A DNA stretch of 64,000 nucleotides from Stenotrophomonas sp. ZAC14D1_NAIMI4_1 (GCF_003086775.1 NZ_CP026001.1:460429-524428), one strand, 5' to 3'. Counted from the stretch's first letter, positions 15,769-23,663 are shown. Numbers and translations are program-made. The notes: generated from the letters alone by a model not told the origin.

Positions 15769-18408
15769 ATGGGGCGCATCAACTCATCGATCGAAATGGA
15801 TGGATTTCGGATCGGTTCCGAGCACTCTCGTCAAGATGTCGCCCAACTGGGCGGGCTGCCTGTTCCAACGGAAATTTATGGAACACCCTGGGCCGACGGC
15901 ATCCTGGAGCTCGGGAACGCCGTGTTGCTGTTCGTCACACTCGAGAAGGAAGGGGAGGCCAGCTATCTCGACGTCTTCGACGGCACCGACTTCTACTGGG
16001 AAAGCCAGAACAGGAACAGTCAAAACTCCCCGATCATCCGGAGGATCTCCGGCGGCTCGCCCACTTATCTGTTCGCGCGGATGAGAGCAAAGGTCCGCGG
16101 CGCCTCCAATGCGGTCCCATTCGTCTACTGCGGAAGGCTCGACTTCGTGGCGATGGACGGGGAGCACCCTGTTACATGCCTGTTCGCTGCGGTCGACATT
16201 GAATCCGGTCATGGCGATAGCCTGACCGAGATCCTGCAGTGGCGCCCTAGCCTCTCTCCAAGCGAGTTCTCTGCGCGCCAGGTACGGCTGAAGAGTGACG
16301 GAAAGATTCTGCCGCCAGCGGCTGCATGTTCCTTCGCTACCGCTACGCCCACTGTTGCGACTGGCCCGCTCACCTACGAAGTCGTGCTCACCGATGGCGC
16401 CATACGCAACGGCTACATCTCAGTGGACCCCAATTGGTCAGGCTTCGATGCAGCCATGCTCGGCCGTCCAGATGTGGCGTCAGGAAGAGAAGCCACTTTT
16501 ACGTTCTCAGATGGCTATCAGATCACCTCCGACCTGCGCGCCAGTGGACCGGGCTCAGCCCGAATCCGCGCAAGGGTTGCGCCTGCCTTTAGACGCCTAG
16601 GGGTAGCGGCAGGCGATTCGCTGCTCATCATTCAAGAAACAAATGGGCAGTATCGAATTGAGGCGCGCAAGGGCAGCCGAGACACGTTCGAGCTCGGCTA
16701 TGTACGTCTGCGCGAGCGCTTCCTAGCACGATTCCCCGGATTCACCGGCTTCTCTAACGACCAGCGCCTGTTGCGGGAAACCAGCTACAAGCGGCAGTTG
16801 GTAGAGCAGTACGGGGCGATCCTGCGTCCGGCCCTAGTCAGTAAGCAGCCAGACGAAGTGTGGTCTGCACTGATCAAGCTCCTGCGAGTACGTGTCGGTG
16901 CTGAGAACCCGCAGCCTCAGAATGTCGTCGGTTGGAGAATCGTCGCGCAGTTGGCCGAGTTGTCAGAGGACGACCGAGTATCGCTGGGCGACGCCGTTCT
17001 TTCACTGCTTGCAGGCCAAGGCGGCGTCGCCGCGCTGGAAGCCTTCAACGAATCCTCGTCCAACCTGAGTCCGCCATTACAGGCTGCTGGCCAGCGCTCG
17101 CTCTCAAGCCTCCTGCTCACGCTCGAAGATTCCGAGCGCTACTTCTTCATCAAGACGGGCCAGATGCGCCGCGCCCTGGGGCTGCTCGATCCCACCTTCG
17201 ACTTCCGCAAGGGCGGAATGACTGGCGAAGAGTGGGAGCGCATCCGTGTGCTGTCTCGCCGCCTCGCCGATCGGCTGTCGGAAGACGGCTGGCCGCCCGC
17301 AGACATGATCGATGTTCAGTCCTTCCTCTGGGTAGCCATCGCCTATGAGCAGGGCGACGGTGCAGAGGCTGAGGAACAAGAAGATGAAGCTGTGGAACAG
17401 GATGACGACATGCCGGTGATGCACGCTCCCTCCAACACCATCCTCTATGGCCCGCCCGGTACCGGCAAGACCTACGGTGTGGTGGATAAGGCTCTGGAGA
17501 TCCTCGATCCGGAGTTGCTGGCTGCCACCAAGGGCCAGGGTGCTGGCGCGCGTGCCACGCTTAAGCAACGCTTCGATGCGCTGCATGAAGAAGGGCGTAT
17601 CCGCTTCGTCACCTTCCACCAGAGCTTCGCTTATGAGGACTTCGTGGAGGGCCTGAAAGCGCGTGCAGGCACAAGCGGTGCGCTCGAGTATGGCGTCGAG
17701 AACGGGGTCTTCCTCGAACTCTGCATCGATGCGCAACATAGCGACCTGCCCTACGTGCTCATCATCGACGAGATTAACCGGGGCAACATTGCCCGCATCT
17801 TCGGCGAGCTTATTACCCTCATTGAGCCCAGTAAGCGGCAGGGCATGGGTGAAGCGTTGTCCGTTCGCCTGCCGTACTCCAAGCAAGACTTTGCTGTGCC
17901 AGCCAACTTGCACCTCCTTGGCACCATGAACACTGCGGACCGCTCGCTGGCTGCGATGGACGTAGCACTGCGCCGGCGCTTCCGGTTCATCGAGATGCCG
18001 CCCCAGCCGGAGCTCCTTGATTGGGACGTCGACGGTATTCGCGTGGGTGAACTGTTAAGGACGCTAAACACTCGTATCGAAGTGCTGCTCGGCAGGGACC
18101 ACCTGATCGGCCACGCCTATTTGATGGGCGCTAAGGATCTTCCGGGGCTGGCTGAGGCGTTCCGCTTGCGCATTCTGCCGCTGCTACAGGAGTACTTCTT
18201 CGAAGACTGGCGTCGCATCGCTTGGGTGCTGAACGACGATGCTAAGCCCCAGGGTGAGCGCTTCTTGCGCCAGCGCGAGCTGCAGTTGAATCGTCTGTTC
18301 GTCCCGGAGGCTCAGCTCGCGCCTGACACTGCCAACTGGTACATCCATGAGGCAGCGTTCGAGCAGGCAGCCAGTTACAGGGGAATTCTCGTCGGCCAGG
18401 CGGACTGA
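15769..18408 (+). CDS. mcrB: McrB-type GTPase subunit of a type IV restriction system
   Basis: The 879-residue protein is the NTP-driven motor/specificity subunit of an McrBC endonuclease that cleaves modified DNA. Residues about 20-150 resemble a DUF3427-type module (TDFYWESQNRNSQNSPIIRR, PFVYCGRLDFV). A second beta-rich region at about 190-310 and a helical region follow. The AAA+ GTPase domain has Walker A GPPGTGKT at 561-568, Walker B LIIDEINRGN near 664 and the McrB hallmark MNTADRSLAAMDVALRRRF near 720. E. coli McrB is about 460 residues, so the N-terminal target-recognition part is much longer and different here. No clear Shine-Dalgarno precedes ATG 15769; the in-frame ATG at 15796 is an alternative. 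mcrC follows after 3 bases. Confidence 0.92.
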   Translation: MGRINSSIEMDGFRIGSEHSRQDVAQLGGLPVPTEIYGTPWADGILELGNAVLLFVTLEKEGEASYLDVFDGTDFYWESQNRNSQNSPIIRRISGGSPTYLFARMRAKVRGASNAVPFVYCGRLDFVAMDGEHPVTCLFAAVDIESGHGDSLTEILQWRPSLSPSEFSARQVRLKSDGKILPPAAACSFATATPTVATGPLTYEVVLTDGAIRNGYISVDPNWSGFDAAMLGRPDVASGREATFTFSDGYQITSDLRASGPGSARIRARVAPAFRRLGVAAGDSLLIIQETNGQYRIEARKGSRDTFELGYVRLRERFLARFPGFTGFSNDQRLLRETSYKRQLVEQYGAILRPALVSKQPDEVWSALIKLLRVRVGAENPQPQNVVGWRIVAQLAELSEDDRVSLGDAVLSLLAGQGGVAALEAFNESSSNLSPPLQAAGQRSLSSLLLTLEDSERYFFIKTGQMRRALGLLDPTFDFRKGGMTGEEWERIRVLSRRLADRLSEDGWPPADMIDVQSFLWVAIAYEQGDGAEAEEQEDEAVEQDDDMPVMHAPSNTILYGPPGTGKTYGVVDKALEILDPELLAATKGQGAGARATLKQRFDALHEEGRIRFVTFHQSFAYEDFVEGLKARAGTSGALEYGVENGVFLELCIDAQHSDLPYVLIIDEINRGNIARIFGELITLIEPSKRQGMGEALSVRLPYSKQDFAVPANLHLLGTMNTADRSLAAMDVALRRRFRFIEMPPQPELLDWDVDGIRVGELLRTLNTRIEVLLGRDHLIGHAYLMGAKDLPGLAEAFRLRILPLLQEYFFEDWRRIAWVLNDDAKPQGERFLRQRELQLNRLFVPEAQLAPDTANWYIHEAAFEQAASYRGILVGQAD

Positions 18409-18411
18409 CCG

Positions 18412-19719
18412 ATGGCCGTGCTGACTGTGCGCGAGTATGCGCGGATCGGCGTGTCAGAAAGCGGCGCGCGGCAGGAGGGGCTGGATGCCGCGTTCTTGCC
18501 GCAGGCCTCCTTTGACTGGCTCTGTGCTGAGTTCGAGCGCTTGCGAGCGGGTGGGGCGGCGCTCATGCAGCGCGATGGCGCACGCTGGCTGCGTCTGGAC
18601 CAGTATGTGGGTGTCATGGAATGCCCCGACGGCACTACGCTGGAGGTGCTACCGAAGCACGTTGCACATGCGGATGATGCACTCGGCGCAAGGCGGTTGC
18701 TGCGCCGCATGCTGTGCACTGTTCTGGACATTCCACCGAGGGAAGGTAGTCCGGCCGATGTGACCCTGTTCGATATGCCCTTGAGTGAATGGGTCATGGG
18801 AAGGTTCATCGGCGCGCTGGATGAACTGCTGAAACGCGGCCTTCGCTTCGACTACACCCGGGTTCGCGAGGAGCAGCTGTTCCTGCGTGGTCGCTTGGAT
18901 ATCTCGCGGCAGCTCCGTCAGTCGCCGACGCGCGCCCATGTGTTCAACATCGAGCACGATGTGTTTAGCGAGGACAGGCCCGAGAACAGGCTGCTGCGCG
19001 TCGCCCTGGACCGCGTGTGCGCGCGTACGCGCAACGCGGGAACCTGGAGGCTTGCCCAGGAGCTGTCTACGCGTATGGCCAGCGTGCCACGAAGTACCCA
19101 GGTGGCTAGCGATCTGCGTGCTTGGGGCGGTGACCGGCTGATGGCCCACTATCGCGAAGTGCGCCCGCTGTGCGAGCTAATCTTGTCGGGCCAGAGCCCC
19201 TTGGCACTGGCAGGCGATTGGCGCAGCCCAAGCATGATGTTCCCCATGGAGCGGCTGTTTGAGCGCTACGTGGGCGTTTGCCTAGCCCGTCAGTTCGCGC
19301 CGGAGTGGCGGGTGGGCGGTGCAGCGTCGGAGTACCTTTGCAGTCATGGTGAGGCAAGCTGGTTCAATCTGATTCCAGACTTTCTGCTGAGACGTGGCGA
19401 TGAGCTCCGCGTACTTGATACGAAGTGGAAAGTGTTGGATGCAGCGGCCAGCGACGCGCGCGAGAAGTACGGGCTCAAACAATCCGACTTCTACCAAATG
19501 TTTGCTTACGGGCAACGCTACCTGAGTGGAGTGGGGCAAATGGCGCTGGTCTATCCGCATCATGCAGGATTCGCGCAGCCACTCCCCGCCTTCAATTTCA
19601 GTGCGGAGCTACAGCTTTGGGTGCTGCCGTTTGATCTAGAGCGTGGACTGCTGATGACGCCGGATGCGTGGCGTCCTCACACGGAACTGCGCCAGCAAGA
19701 TCATCTCCTCGCCTCATAA
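18412..19719 (+). CDS. mcrC: McrC-type nuclease subunit of a type IV restriction system
   Basis: The 435-residue protein begins 3 bases after mcrB, so the two are co-translated. The N-terminal part matches McrC (LTVREYARIGV, DQYVGVMECPDGTTLEVLPK), which contacts the McrB hexamer. The C-terminal part is a PD-(D/E)xK nuclease: LIPDFLLRR with Asp323, then VLDTKWK giving Asp336-x-Lys338, followed by SDFYQMFAYGQRY, a conserved McrC helix. All catalytic residues are present, so the system should be active. Composition is nearer to the host average than that of the NACHT gene upstream. Confidence 0.94.
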   Translation: MAVLTVREYARIGVSESGARQEGLDAAFLPQASFDWLCAEFERLRAGGAALMQRDGARWLRLDQYVGVMECPDGTTLEVLPKHVAHADDALGARRLLRRMLCTVLDIPPREGSPADVTLFDMPLSEWVMGRFIGALDELLKRGLRFDYTRVREEQLFLRGRLDISRQLRQSPTRAHVFNIEHDVFSEDRPENRLLRVALDRVCARTRNAGTWRLAQELSTRMASVPRSTQVASDLRAWGGDRLMAHYREVRPLCELILSGQSPLALAGDWRSPSMMFPMERLFERYVGVCLARQFAPEWRVGGAASEYLCSHGEASWFNLIPDFLLRRGDELRVLDTKWKVLDAAASDAREKYGLKQSDFYQMFAYGQRYLSGVGQMALVYPHHAGFAQPLPAFNFSAELQLWVLPFDLERGLLMTPDAWRPHTELRQQDHLLAS

Positions 19720-19764
19720 CGCCTCATACAGCCCTACTGGCAGACGAGGCGTAGCTATCGCGGC

Positions 19765-19980
19765 TCAGCTTTGGCGCTCAAGCCCAAGCCGTGGCCACAA
19801 AGCATCATCGCGGTCCAAGTCGTAGTCCTCGCCGAATGCCAGCGCCGCATCGCACGGAGGTAGGTCCGCGTAGCAGCCCAGCAGGAACTCATCCATGCCG
19901 GCGTCGCTGTGGTTGATGGCAAACAGGGCCAGCAGGGCTTCATCAAAGGCTTTCAGCCACTCACTGTCGATCTTGGTCAT
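19765..19980 (-). CDS. Small acidic protein, 71 aa, paralogue of 22690-22905
   Basis: The product starts MTKIDSEWLKAFDEALLALF. I do not recognise the family. It is rich in Asp/Glu and helical, with a conserved core (NHSDAGMDEFLLGCYADL) shared almost residue for residue with the 71-aa protein at 22690-22905. The start at 19980 follows a textbook AGGAGG. That Shine-Dalgarno is the 3' arm of a stem-loop (19985-20006) also found before the paralogue. The acidity could fit a protein inhibitor or immunity protein, but that is a guess. Confidence 0.72.
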   Translation of the reverse strand: MTKIDSEWLKAFDEALLALFAINHSDAGMDEFLLGCYADLPPCDAALAFGEDYDLDRDDALWPRLGLERQS

Positions 19981-19984
19981 GATT

Positions 19985-20006
19985 TTCCTCCTGGGGCAGG
20001 GAAGAA
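19985..20006 (-). promoter_or_regulatory. Stem-loop masking the Shine-Dalgarno of the 71-aa gene
   Basis: In the minus-strand transcript TTCTTCC pairs with GGAGGAA across the loop CTGCCCCA, with one U-G pair. The GGAGG is the ribosome binding site. The same architecture recurs at 22907-22935 and 23432-23454, with partly compensatory stem changes. Confidence 0.65.
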
Positions 20007-20130
20007 TGGCGTAGGGAAGTCTCATAAAGTGGGACGGTAAGCGGGGCGCAAGCTAGCGCGCCTCCATCCATTGCGGCCGTCACGGCAATCGTAGATCCTT
20101 GCCCAAGTGGAATCGGCTACAGGGGGCACC

Positions 20131-20724
20131 ATGGATGGCATCGTTAATCGCTTGATAGAGCTGCACGGCGGACAGTTGTTAGTGCCGCTGGCGATATGCG
20201 CCGTGCTGGTACTGATCTTCAAGGCGCTCGCGGGACTACATCAAACCCGAGGGTCTGCTCGGCGGGAGTTCCTCGAACTTTTTCAGGAGGTCGACAAGAA
20301 GGATGACCTTTGGCTTTCGGCGTGTATCAGGCATCAGTTTGGCGCCCATTTGCCTGTCTCTATCATTCGTCGTCTGTCAAAGCTTGATCAGCCCTCGCGC
20401 GCGATTCAGGAGGTTGCTGACGCCTGGCCCCTAATTGATGTGGACGACGCAAGCGGTGAGCTACGTTGGGAGAGGCGGTGGTACGGGGTTCCCGCAGTTC
20501 GGCGCGGAATTGCCATCGCTCTCTTCGTAGGCTACTTCGCCTTTGGCATGGCTGCAGCCCTTATTGCTTATGTTCTGATATCGAGCCATATGGGTTATCG
20601 GGCGTCGTTCGCCTACTGGCTTTGGGTCGCTATTTGCGCCGCAGCTGCGGTGTTTTGTCTTAATTGGTCTGCTCTGCTCAAGAACGGCGCGCCTGCTCTC
20701 GAACGCTGGCTTGGCATGAAGTAG
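20131..20724 (+). CDS. Hypothetical membrane protein, 197 aa
   Basis: No family is recognised. The start ATG at 20131 (MDGIVNRLIELHGG) follows GGGGGC. There is one N-terminal membrane segment (about residues 14-34, LLVPLAICAVLVLIFKAL). A soluble region of about 95 residues follows, with a LYS/ASP-rich start (LFQEVDKKDDLWLSACIRHQ). A C-terminal pair of membrane helices comes last (IAIALFVGYFAFGMAAALIA and WLWVAICAAAAVFCLNW). It is convergent with the lipoprotein gene at 20749-21540, with 24 bases between. Confidence 0.72.
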   Translation: MDGIVNRLIELHGGQLLVPLAICAVLVLIFKALAGLHQTRGSARREFLELFQEVDKKDDLWLSACIRHQFGAHLPVSIIRRLSKLDQPSRAIQEVADAWPLIDVDDASGELRWERRWYGVPAVRRGIAIALFVGYFAFGMAAALIAYVLISSHMGYRASFAYWLWVAICAAAAVFCLNWSALLKNGAPALERWLGMK

Positions 20725-20748
20725 CGGTGCTGAATCCGAGCTGCCCGC

Positions 20749-21540
20749 TCACTCCCTCACCTCATAACGCCGCATCAGCCCCACCGCAGCCGCTTCCAAC
20801 CGCTGCCATTCAACCAGCATCACCCGCGCGTAGTTCATCTCTACAGCGATCCCGCTCTCCACATCCACCATGGAATGTCGGCACATCGCGATCCGGTCCT
20901 CTCCAGACCGTACAAGCGTCCGCGATCCCATCACCAGTCCATCAGTCACGACCTTCGCGGCATCGCAGCTGATGAACGTCCTTACCCTCCCATCCCCGCC
21001 GCGAACCACATACCAATCCGGCTCCAGCGCCTGTGCGTCACCAGCCCCCGCCGCATGCTCGATGGCATACGGCGTCAGCCCAAACCGCAGCGGCTGCACC
21101 ACACGCTCCGCCAGGTTCTGCGCCCAGCCACTTCCAATGTGCGGCGCCAGATAATCGCCCGTCCGCGCGTGGCCCACATACCGCAGCTCAATGGATACCT
21201 GCCGGAAGCCATCCTCCACCGTCCGAAAGGGGAAGTCGCCCGGCGCGGCGGCCTCCAGATTCGGCCACAGCACGGCAAGCATCACCCCGCCATCAGGAAA
21301 CGGGCCGATCTGGTTGTAGAACAGATTGGCGGGGAACGTGAAACGGCGCGGGCCTACGTCCGCCGCCACCGGCTGCGTGGAGTAGCTGCGGCCTTCCACC
21401 ATGCGTGGCCGGTCGGGGTCCACCATGAAGGCAAGGATGTCGTCATCGATGCCCTGAGATGGCTCCGGTGCACAGGCGGTGGCAGCCAAGGCGATCACCC
21501 ATGCAACGAAGCCATGCCGGTAAGAAGGTGAGCCGCTCAT
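20749..21540 (-). CDS. Exported protein, probable lipoprotein, 263 aa
   Basis: Family not recognised. The ATG at 21540 (MSGSPSYRHG) follows AAAGGGG. A signal sequence (FVAWVIALAATACAPEPS) ends at a cysteine in a weak lipobox, so outer-membrane or periplasmic attachment is likely. The mature part is rich in beta strands (FTFPANLFYNQIGPFPDGGV, VSIELRYVG) and ends in a helix. Two cysteines (FISCDAAK, IAMCRHSM) may form a disulphide. Periplasmic lipoproteins of this size in Xanthomonadaceae accessory regions are often immunity factors for antibacterial toxins, but no toxin is adjacent. Confidence 0.68.
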   Translation of the reverse strand: MSGSPSYRHGFVAWVIALAATACAPEPSQGIDDDILAFMVDPDRPRMVEGRSYSTQPVAADVGPRRFTFPANLFYNQIGPFPDGGVMLAVLWPNLEAAAPGDFPFRTVEDGFRQVSIELRYVGHARTGDYLAPHIGSGWAQNLAERVVQPLRFGLTPYAIEHAAGAGDAQALEPDWYVVRGGDGRVRTFISCDAAKVVTDGLVMGSRTLVRSGEDRIAMCRHSMVDVESGIAVEMNYARVMLVEWQRLEAAAVGLMRRYEVRE

Positions 21541-21571
21541 GGAAAACCCCTTTGCAGGACCAACGTGAGGA

Positions 21572-21796
21572 CTATGCAGCTTCCCGAACCTGCCTCGGCG
21601 CACGCTCAAGCGCCATCACGTTCAACGCGACCATTGCCATCAGCATCTCCTCCGCCGAGCGAGTCGTTGCGGCATCGCTCCCCACGACGATGCCGCGGTC
21701 CCTTACCGGGTTGCTTTGCTCCCCAACAAAGCCACCCGCCTCCAACAAGCCCACCAGCGCCTCAAACGTGAGCCCGCGAACGCGTTCGCCTCTCAT
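21572..21796 (-). CDS. Small hypothetical protein, 74 aa, related to the next gene upstream
   Basis: The ATG at 21796 (MRGERVRGLTFEAL) follows GGAGG. Its C-terminal third, RSAEEMLMAMVALNVMALER, resembles the end of the 122-aa protein encoded just upstream (RSMEGLLMAVLSLTILATER). The two are therefore diverged tandem copies of one family, whose function I cannot name. The gap to the upstream gene is 38 bases and to the lipoprotein gene downstream 31 bases, so all three may be one transcript. Confidence 0.6.
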   Translation of the reverse strand: MRGERVRGLTFEALVGLLEAGGFVGEQSNPVRDRGIVVGSDAATTRSAEEMLMAMVALNVMALERAPRQVREAA

Positions 21797-21834
21797 GTCA
21801 GCCCCCTCCGCGCAACGCAATCAGCTACGTGCAG

Positions 21835-22203
21835 TCACACCCGCCCCTGCGCCCGCTCAGTAGCCAAGATGGTCAGCGACAACACCGCCATCAACAGCCC
21901 CTCCATCGAGCGATCATCCAGGCAATCCTCCCGCGCGCCGTTCTGCCGCGAGCGCTCACCAGCCAGCGCCATCTCGGCGACCGTACGCAGGCCGCACAGG
22001 GCGCAGTCCGCGTCGGCCATCTGCATGCGGCGCCCCAGGCTCAGGTGCAGCTCGGGCCACGGTTGCCCATCGGCGGCGGCACCTGCGCCAATGCGCCGCA
22101 GCGTGGCGACAAAGCTGTTGGGATCGGGGGACAGATCTTCTTCGTGATCGTCGATGGCCGGTTCGGGTTGGATCTTCAGAACGGGGGCTTTCGTTGCGCT
22201 CAT
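21835..22203 (-). CDS. Hypothetical protein, 122 aa
   Basis: MSATKAPVLKIQPEPAIDDH starts at 22203 after GGAGC. It has an acidic N-terminus, a middle with a CALC pair (ADCALCGLRTV) and a C-terminal helix RSMEGLLMAVLSLTILATER shared with the 74-aa downstream protein. Small proteins of this shape, preceded by hairpin-rich leaders, occur in pseudomonads and xanthomonads without known function. The leader at 22233-22439 is highly structured and on the same strand. Confidence 0.65.
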   Translation of the reverse strand: MSATKAPVLKIQPEPAIDDHEEDLSPDPNSFVATLRRIGAGAAADGQPWPELHLSLGRRMQMADADCALCGLRTVAEMALAGERSRQNGAREDCLDDRSMEGLLMAVLSLTILATERAQGRV

Positions 22204-22232
22204 GGCAATGCTCCATGCAGAAAGACAGCAGG

Positions 22233-22439
22233 GCCACCCATAAGGTGGCGGGCGATGCGTGGCTCGAAAACCGGTCTATAGCGAATCCGGCGGGCCCGAA
22301 GACCCCCACGCACCGCCCGCCATAGAACGCGAACGGATTGTCAGCCGACGCCACCCGAAGGTGACGCCGGCTGACCAGCGCTTACACATCGCTATAGAGC
22401 AGCGGGTTTTCGACGCCCGCGCCACCCGTTTGAGGTGGC
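22233..22439 (-). ncRNA. Structured RNA-like leader with two UUCG hairpins
   Basis: Read on the minus strand, 22373-22342 gives a 14-bp stem CAGCCGGCGTCACC/GGTGGCGTCGGCTG closed by a UUCG loop. Its two non-Watson-Crick positions are G-U, which pair only in this strand's RNA. A second UUCG hairpin, GGGTC-TTCG-GGCCC, lies at 22305-22292. GCCACC/GGTGGC hairpins occur at 22439-22421 and 22249-22233. The segments TCGAAAACC...TCTATAGCGA (22413-22389) and TCGCTATAGA...GGTTTTCGA (22284-22264) are complementary over about 19 bases and could form a long-range stem. The element ends 30 bases before the ATG of the 122-aa gene, so it is a leader or an independent small RNA. Confidence 0.6.
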
Positions 22440-22597
22440 AGGCCAAGGTTTACTCGCCCGGCAGCGGGATGCCAAGAAGCCGCAGTCCGAAGAGGCCGCA
22501 AGTGCTGACGCTTACGGCATTGTTGCATGCTGTCCATCGCCCGAATGCTTTGCAGGGCAATGGTTTCCGCCGTTGTTAAGTTGCCACCCAAATGCAC
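22382..22597 (-). CDS. Possible small ORF overlapping the structured leader, 71 aa
   Basis: An open frame from MHLGGNLTTAETIALQSIRA to VENPLLYSDV ends inside the structured element, its last codons being the TCTATAGCGATG segment. No convincing Shine-Dalgarno precedes it. It could be a translated leader whose termination influences the downstream hairpins, or a chance frame. Marked low confidence. Confidence 0.3.
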   Translation of the reverse strand: MHLGGNLTTAETIALQSIRAMDSMQQCRKRQHLRPLRTAASWHPAAGRVNLGLPPQTGGAGVENPLLYSDV

Positions 22598-22689
22598 ATA
22601 GAAATGCCCGATTTACAAACTCTTGTAAGCCCAATCACGACAGCCCCATCGCAGCGCCAAACCGCGAAACGTGCCGATTGCGACACCAC

Positions 22690-22905
22690 TCAACTATGCA
22701 TCGCCAAACCCGGCATCGGCCACAGCAACGGCGTGCGGGCCAGATCGTAGTCATTGCCAAACGCCATCGCCGCCTCGCGCGGCTCCAGATCCGCGTAGCA
22801 GTTGAGCAGGTACTCATCCATGCCCGCATCGCTGTGGTCCACGGCAAACAGGCCCAGCAAGGCCTCGTCAAACTCTTCCAGCCATTCGGGGTCGATCTTG
22901 GTCAT
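22690..22905 (-). CDS. Small acidic protein, 71 aa, paralogue of 19765-19980
   Basis: MTKIDPEWLEEFDEALLGLF shares most residues with the 19765-19980 product, including HSDAGMDEYLLNCYADL, and both are exactly 71 residues. The start at 22905 is placed 6 bases after AGGAGG; the ATG two codons earlier (22911) overlaps the Shine-Dalgarno. Similarity continues into the untranslated leader (GAGAC...CTACG then the stem-loop), so gene and leader were duplicated together. Function unknown. Confidence 0.7.
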   Translation of the reverse strand: MTKIDPEWLEEFDEALLGLFAVDHSDAGMDEYLLNCYADLEPREAAMAFGNDYDLARTPLLWPMPGLAMHS

Positions 22906-22906
22906 G

Positions 22907-22935
22907 GTCATCCTCCTGGGGCAGGGGAGGATGAC
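22907..22935 (-). promoter_or_regulatory. Perfect stem-loop masking the Shine-Dalgarno of the second 71-aa gene
   Basis: GTCATCCTCC/GGAGGATGAC is a perfect 10-bp inverted repeat with loop CCTGCCCCA on the minus strand. Its 3' arm contains the AGGAGG ribosome binding site. It is the strongest of three related stem-loops in the region. Confidence 0.72.
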
Positions 22936-22946
22936 GTAGGGGTGTC

Positions 22947-23360
22947 TCACCGGCTGGGACGGTGCGAGCTGCGGGCAAAGACCACGCTCACGCGAACCCG
23001 AACAGGCATGGCCCGGCCACCTGACGGAGCGGGCTCGAACCGCCATTGCCTGACCGCCGCAAGCGCGGCGCGGTCGAGATCCCGCAGGCGGCTGGAGACG
23101 GCGATGGAGACGCCCTGCACCTCCCCATTGCTCGCTACGTCGGCAAACACCACCACCTCCGAAGGGGAGGGGGAGAGGACGTCTGGTGGGATGCGCGGTG
23201 GGGGTGCAAACAGCGCCTTGGGCACCTGGAATGACGACCGGCCGGGATTGTCGGCCGCTTCCATCATTACGTGGGTGGAAACGCTTGGGTCCGCGACAGC
23301 GGTGGAAACCGGTATGCCCATGGCAAACATCAGGGCCAGCGTGTGTTGCCAACGTGCCAT
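22947..23360 (-). CDS. Exported TonB C-terminal-domain protein, 137 aa
   Basis: MARWQHTLALMFAMGIPVSTAV is a signal peptide. A linker rich in proline follows, and then a TonB C-terminal fold: VVVFADVASNGEVQGVSIAV, RLRDLDRAALAAVRQWRFEP and a closing strand VRVRVSVVF. These are the beta-alpha-beta features of the energy-transducer family, but the membrane anchor and periplasm-spanning region of a real TonB are missing. It is thus more likely a stand-alone periplasmic TonB-like domain. GGAAAG precedes the start. Confidence 0.75.
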   Translation of the reverse strand: MARWQHTLALMFAMGIPVSTAVADPSVSTHVMMEAADNPGRSSFQVPKALFAPPPRIPPDVLSPSPSEVVVFADVASNGEVQGVSIAVSSRLRDLDRAALAAVRQWRFEPAPSGGRAMPVRVRVSVVFARSSHRPSR

Positions 23361-23431
23361 TGCAGCTTTCCAGTGAAAGAAACTGAGCGAGAAGGGTGAG
23401 GCACCGATTCCAGCATGTCTGCATCGTCATC

Positions 23432-23454
23432 CTCCCTGGGGGAGGGGGAGGACG
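23432..23454 (-). promoter_or_regulatory. Third copy of the SD-type stem-loop
   Basis: TCCTCCC/GGGAGGA with loop CCTCCCCC, followed by ATGACGATG on the minus strand, about 70 bases upstream of the TonB-like gene. The surrounding leader (GAGAC, TACGTC) matches the two copies before the 71-aa genes, so this is either a relic of a third 71-aa gene or a leader transferred to the TonB-like gene. Confidence 0.5.
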
Positions 23455-23663
23455 TACCAGCCAGAGCCAGTCTCAGGATATGGGATCAATGCCCGGTACG
23501 CTCGCGCTGCAGCGAGCGAGCACGCCATCCCACCGGGTCGAACTCAAACGGAACATGCGCTCAAGTTCTCCCATGACAGGCCGATCATGTGCTGCACCCA
23601 TACGCATGGCGTGTGGGACGTTCCATCGCTTTTGTACCCACCACAACATCTGAAGGAACCTGC

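Noticed and set aside
19717..19752. Terminator between mcrC and the 71-aa gene
   Set aside because: Only a 7-bp stem (ACGCCTC/GAGGCGT) with a long loop and no T-run; too weak to call.
22690..23430. Single 246-codon gene containing the 71-aa protein
   Set aside because: The upstream part overlaps the well-supported TonB-like gene in another frame; AGGAGG supports the short start.
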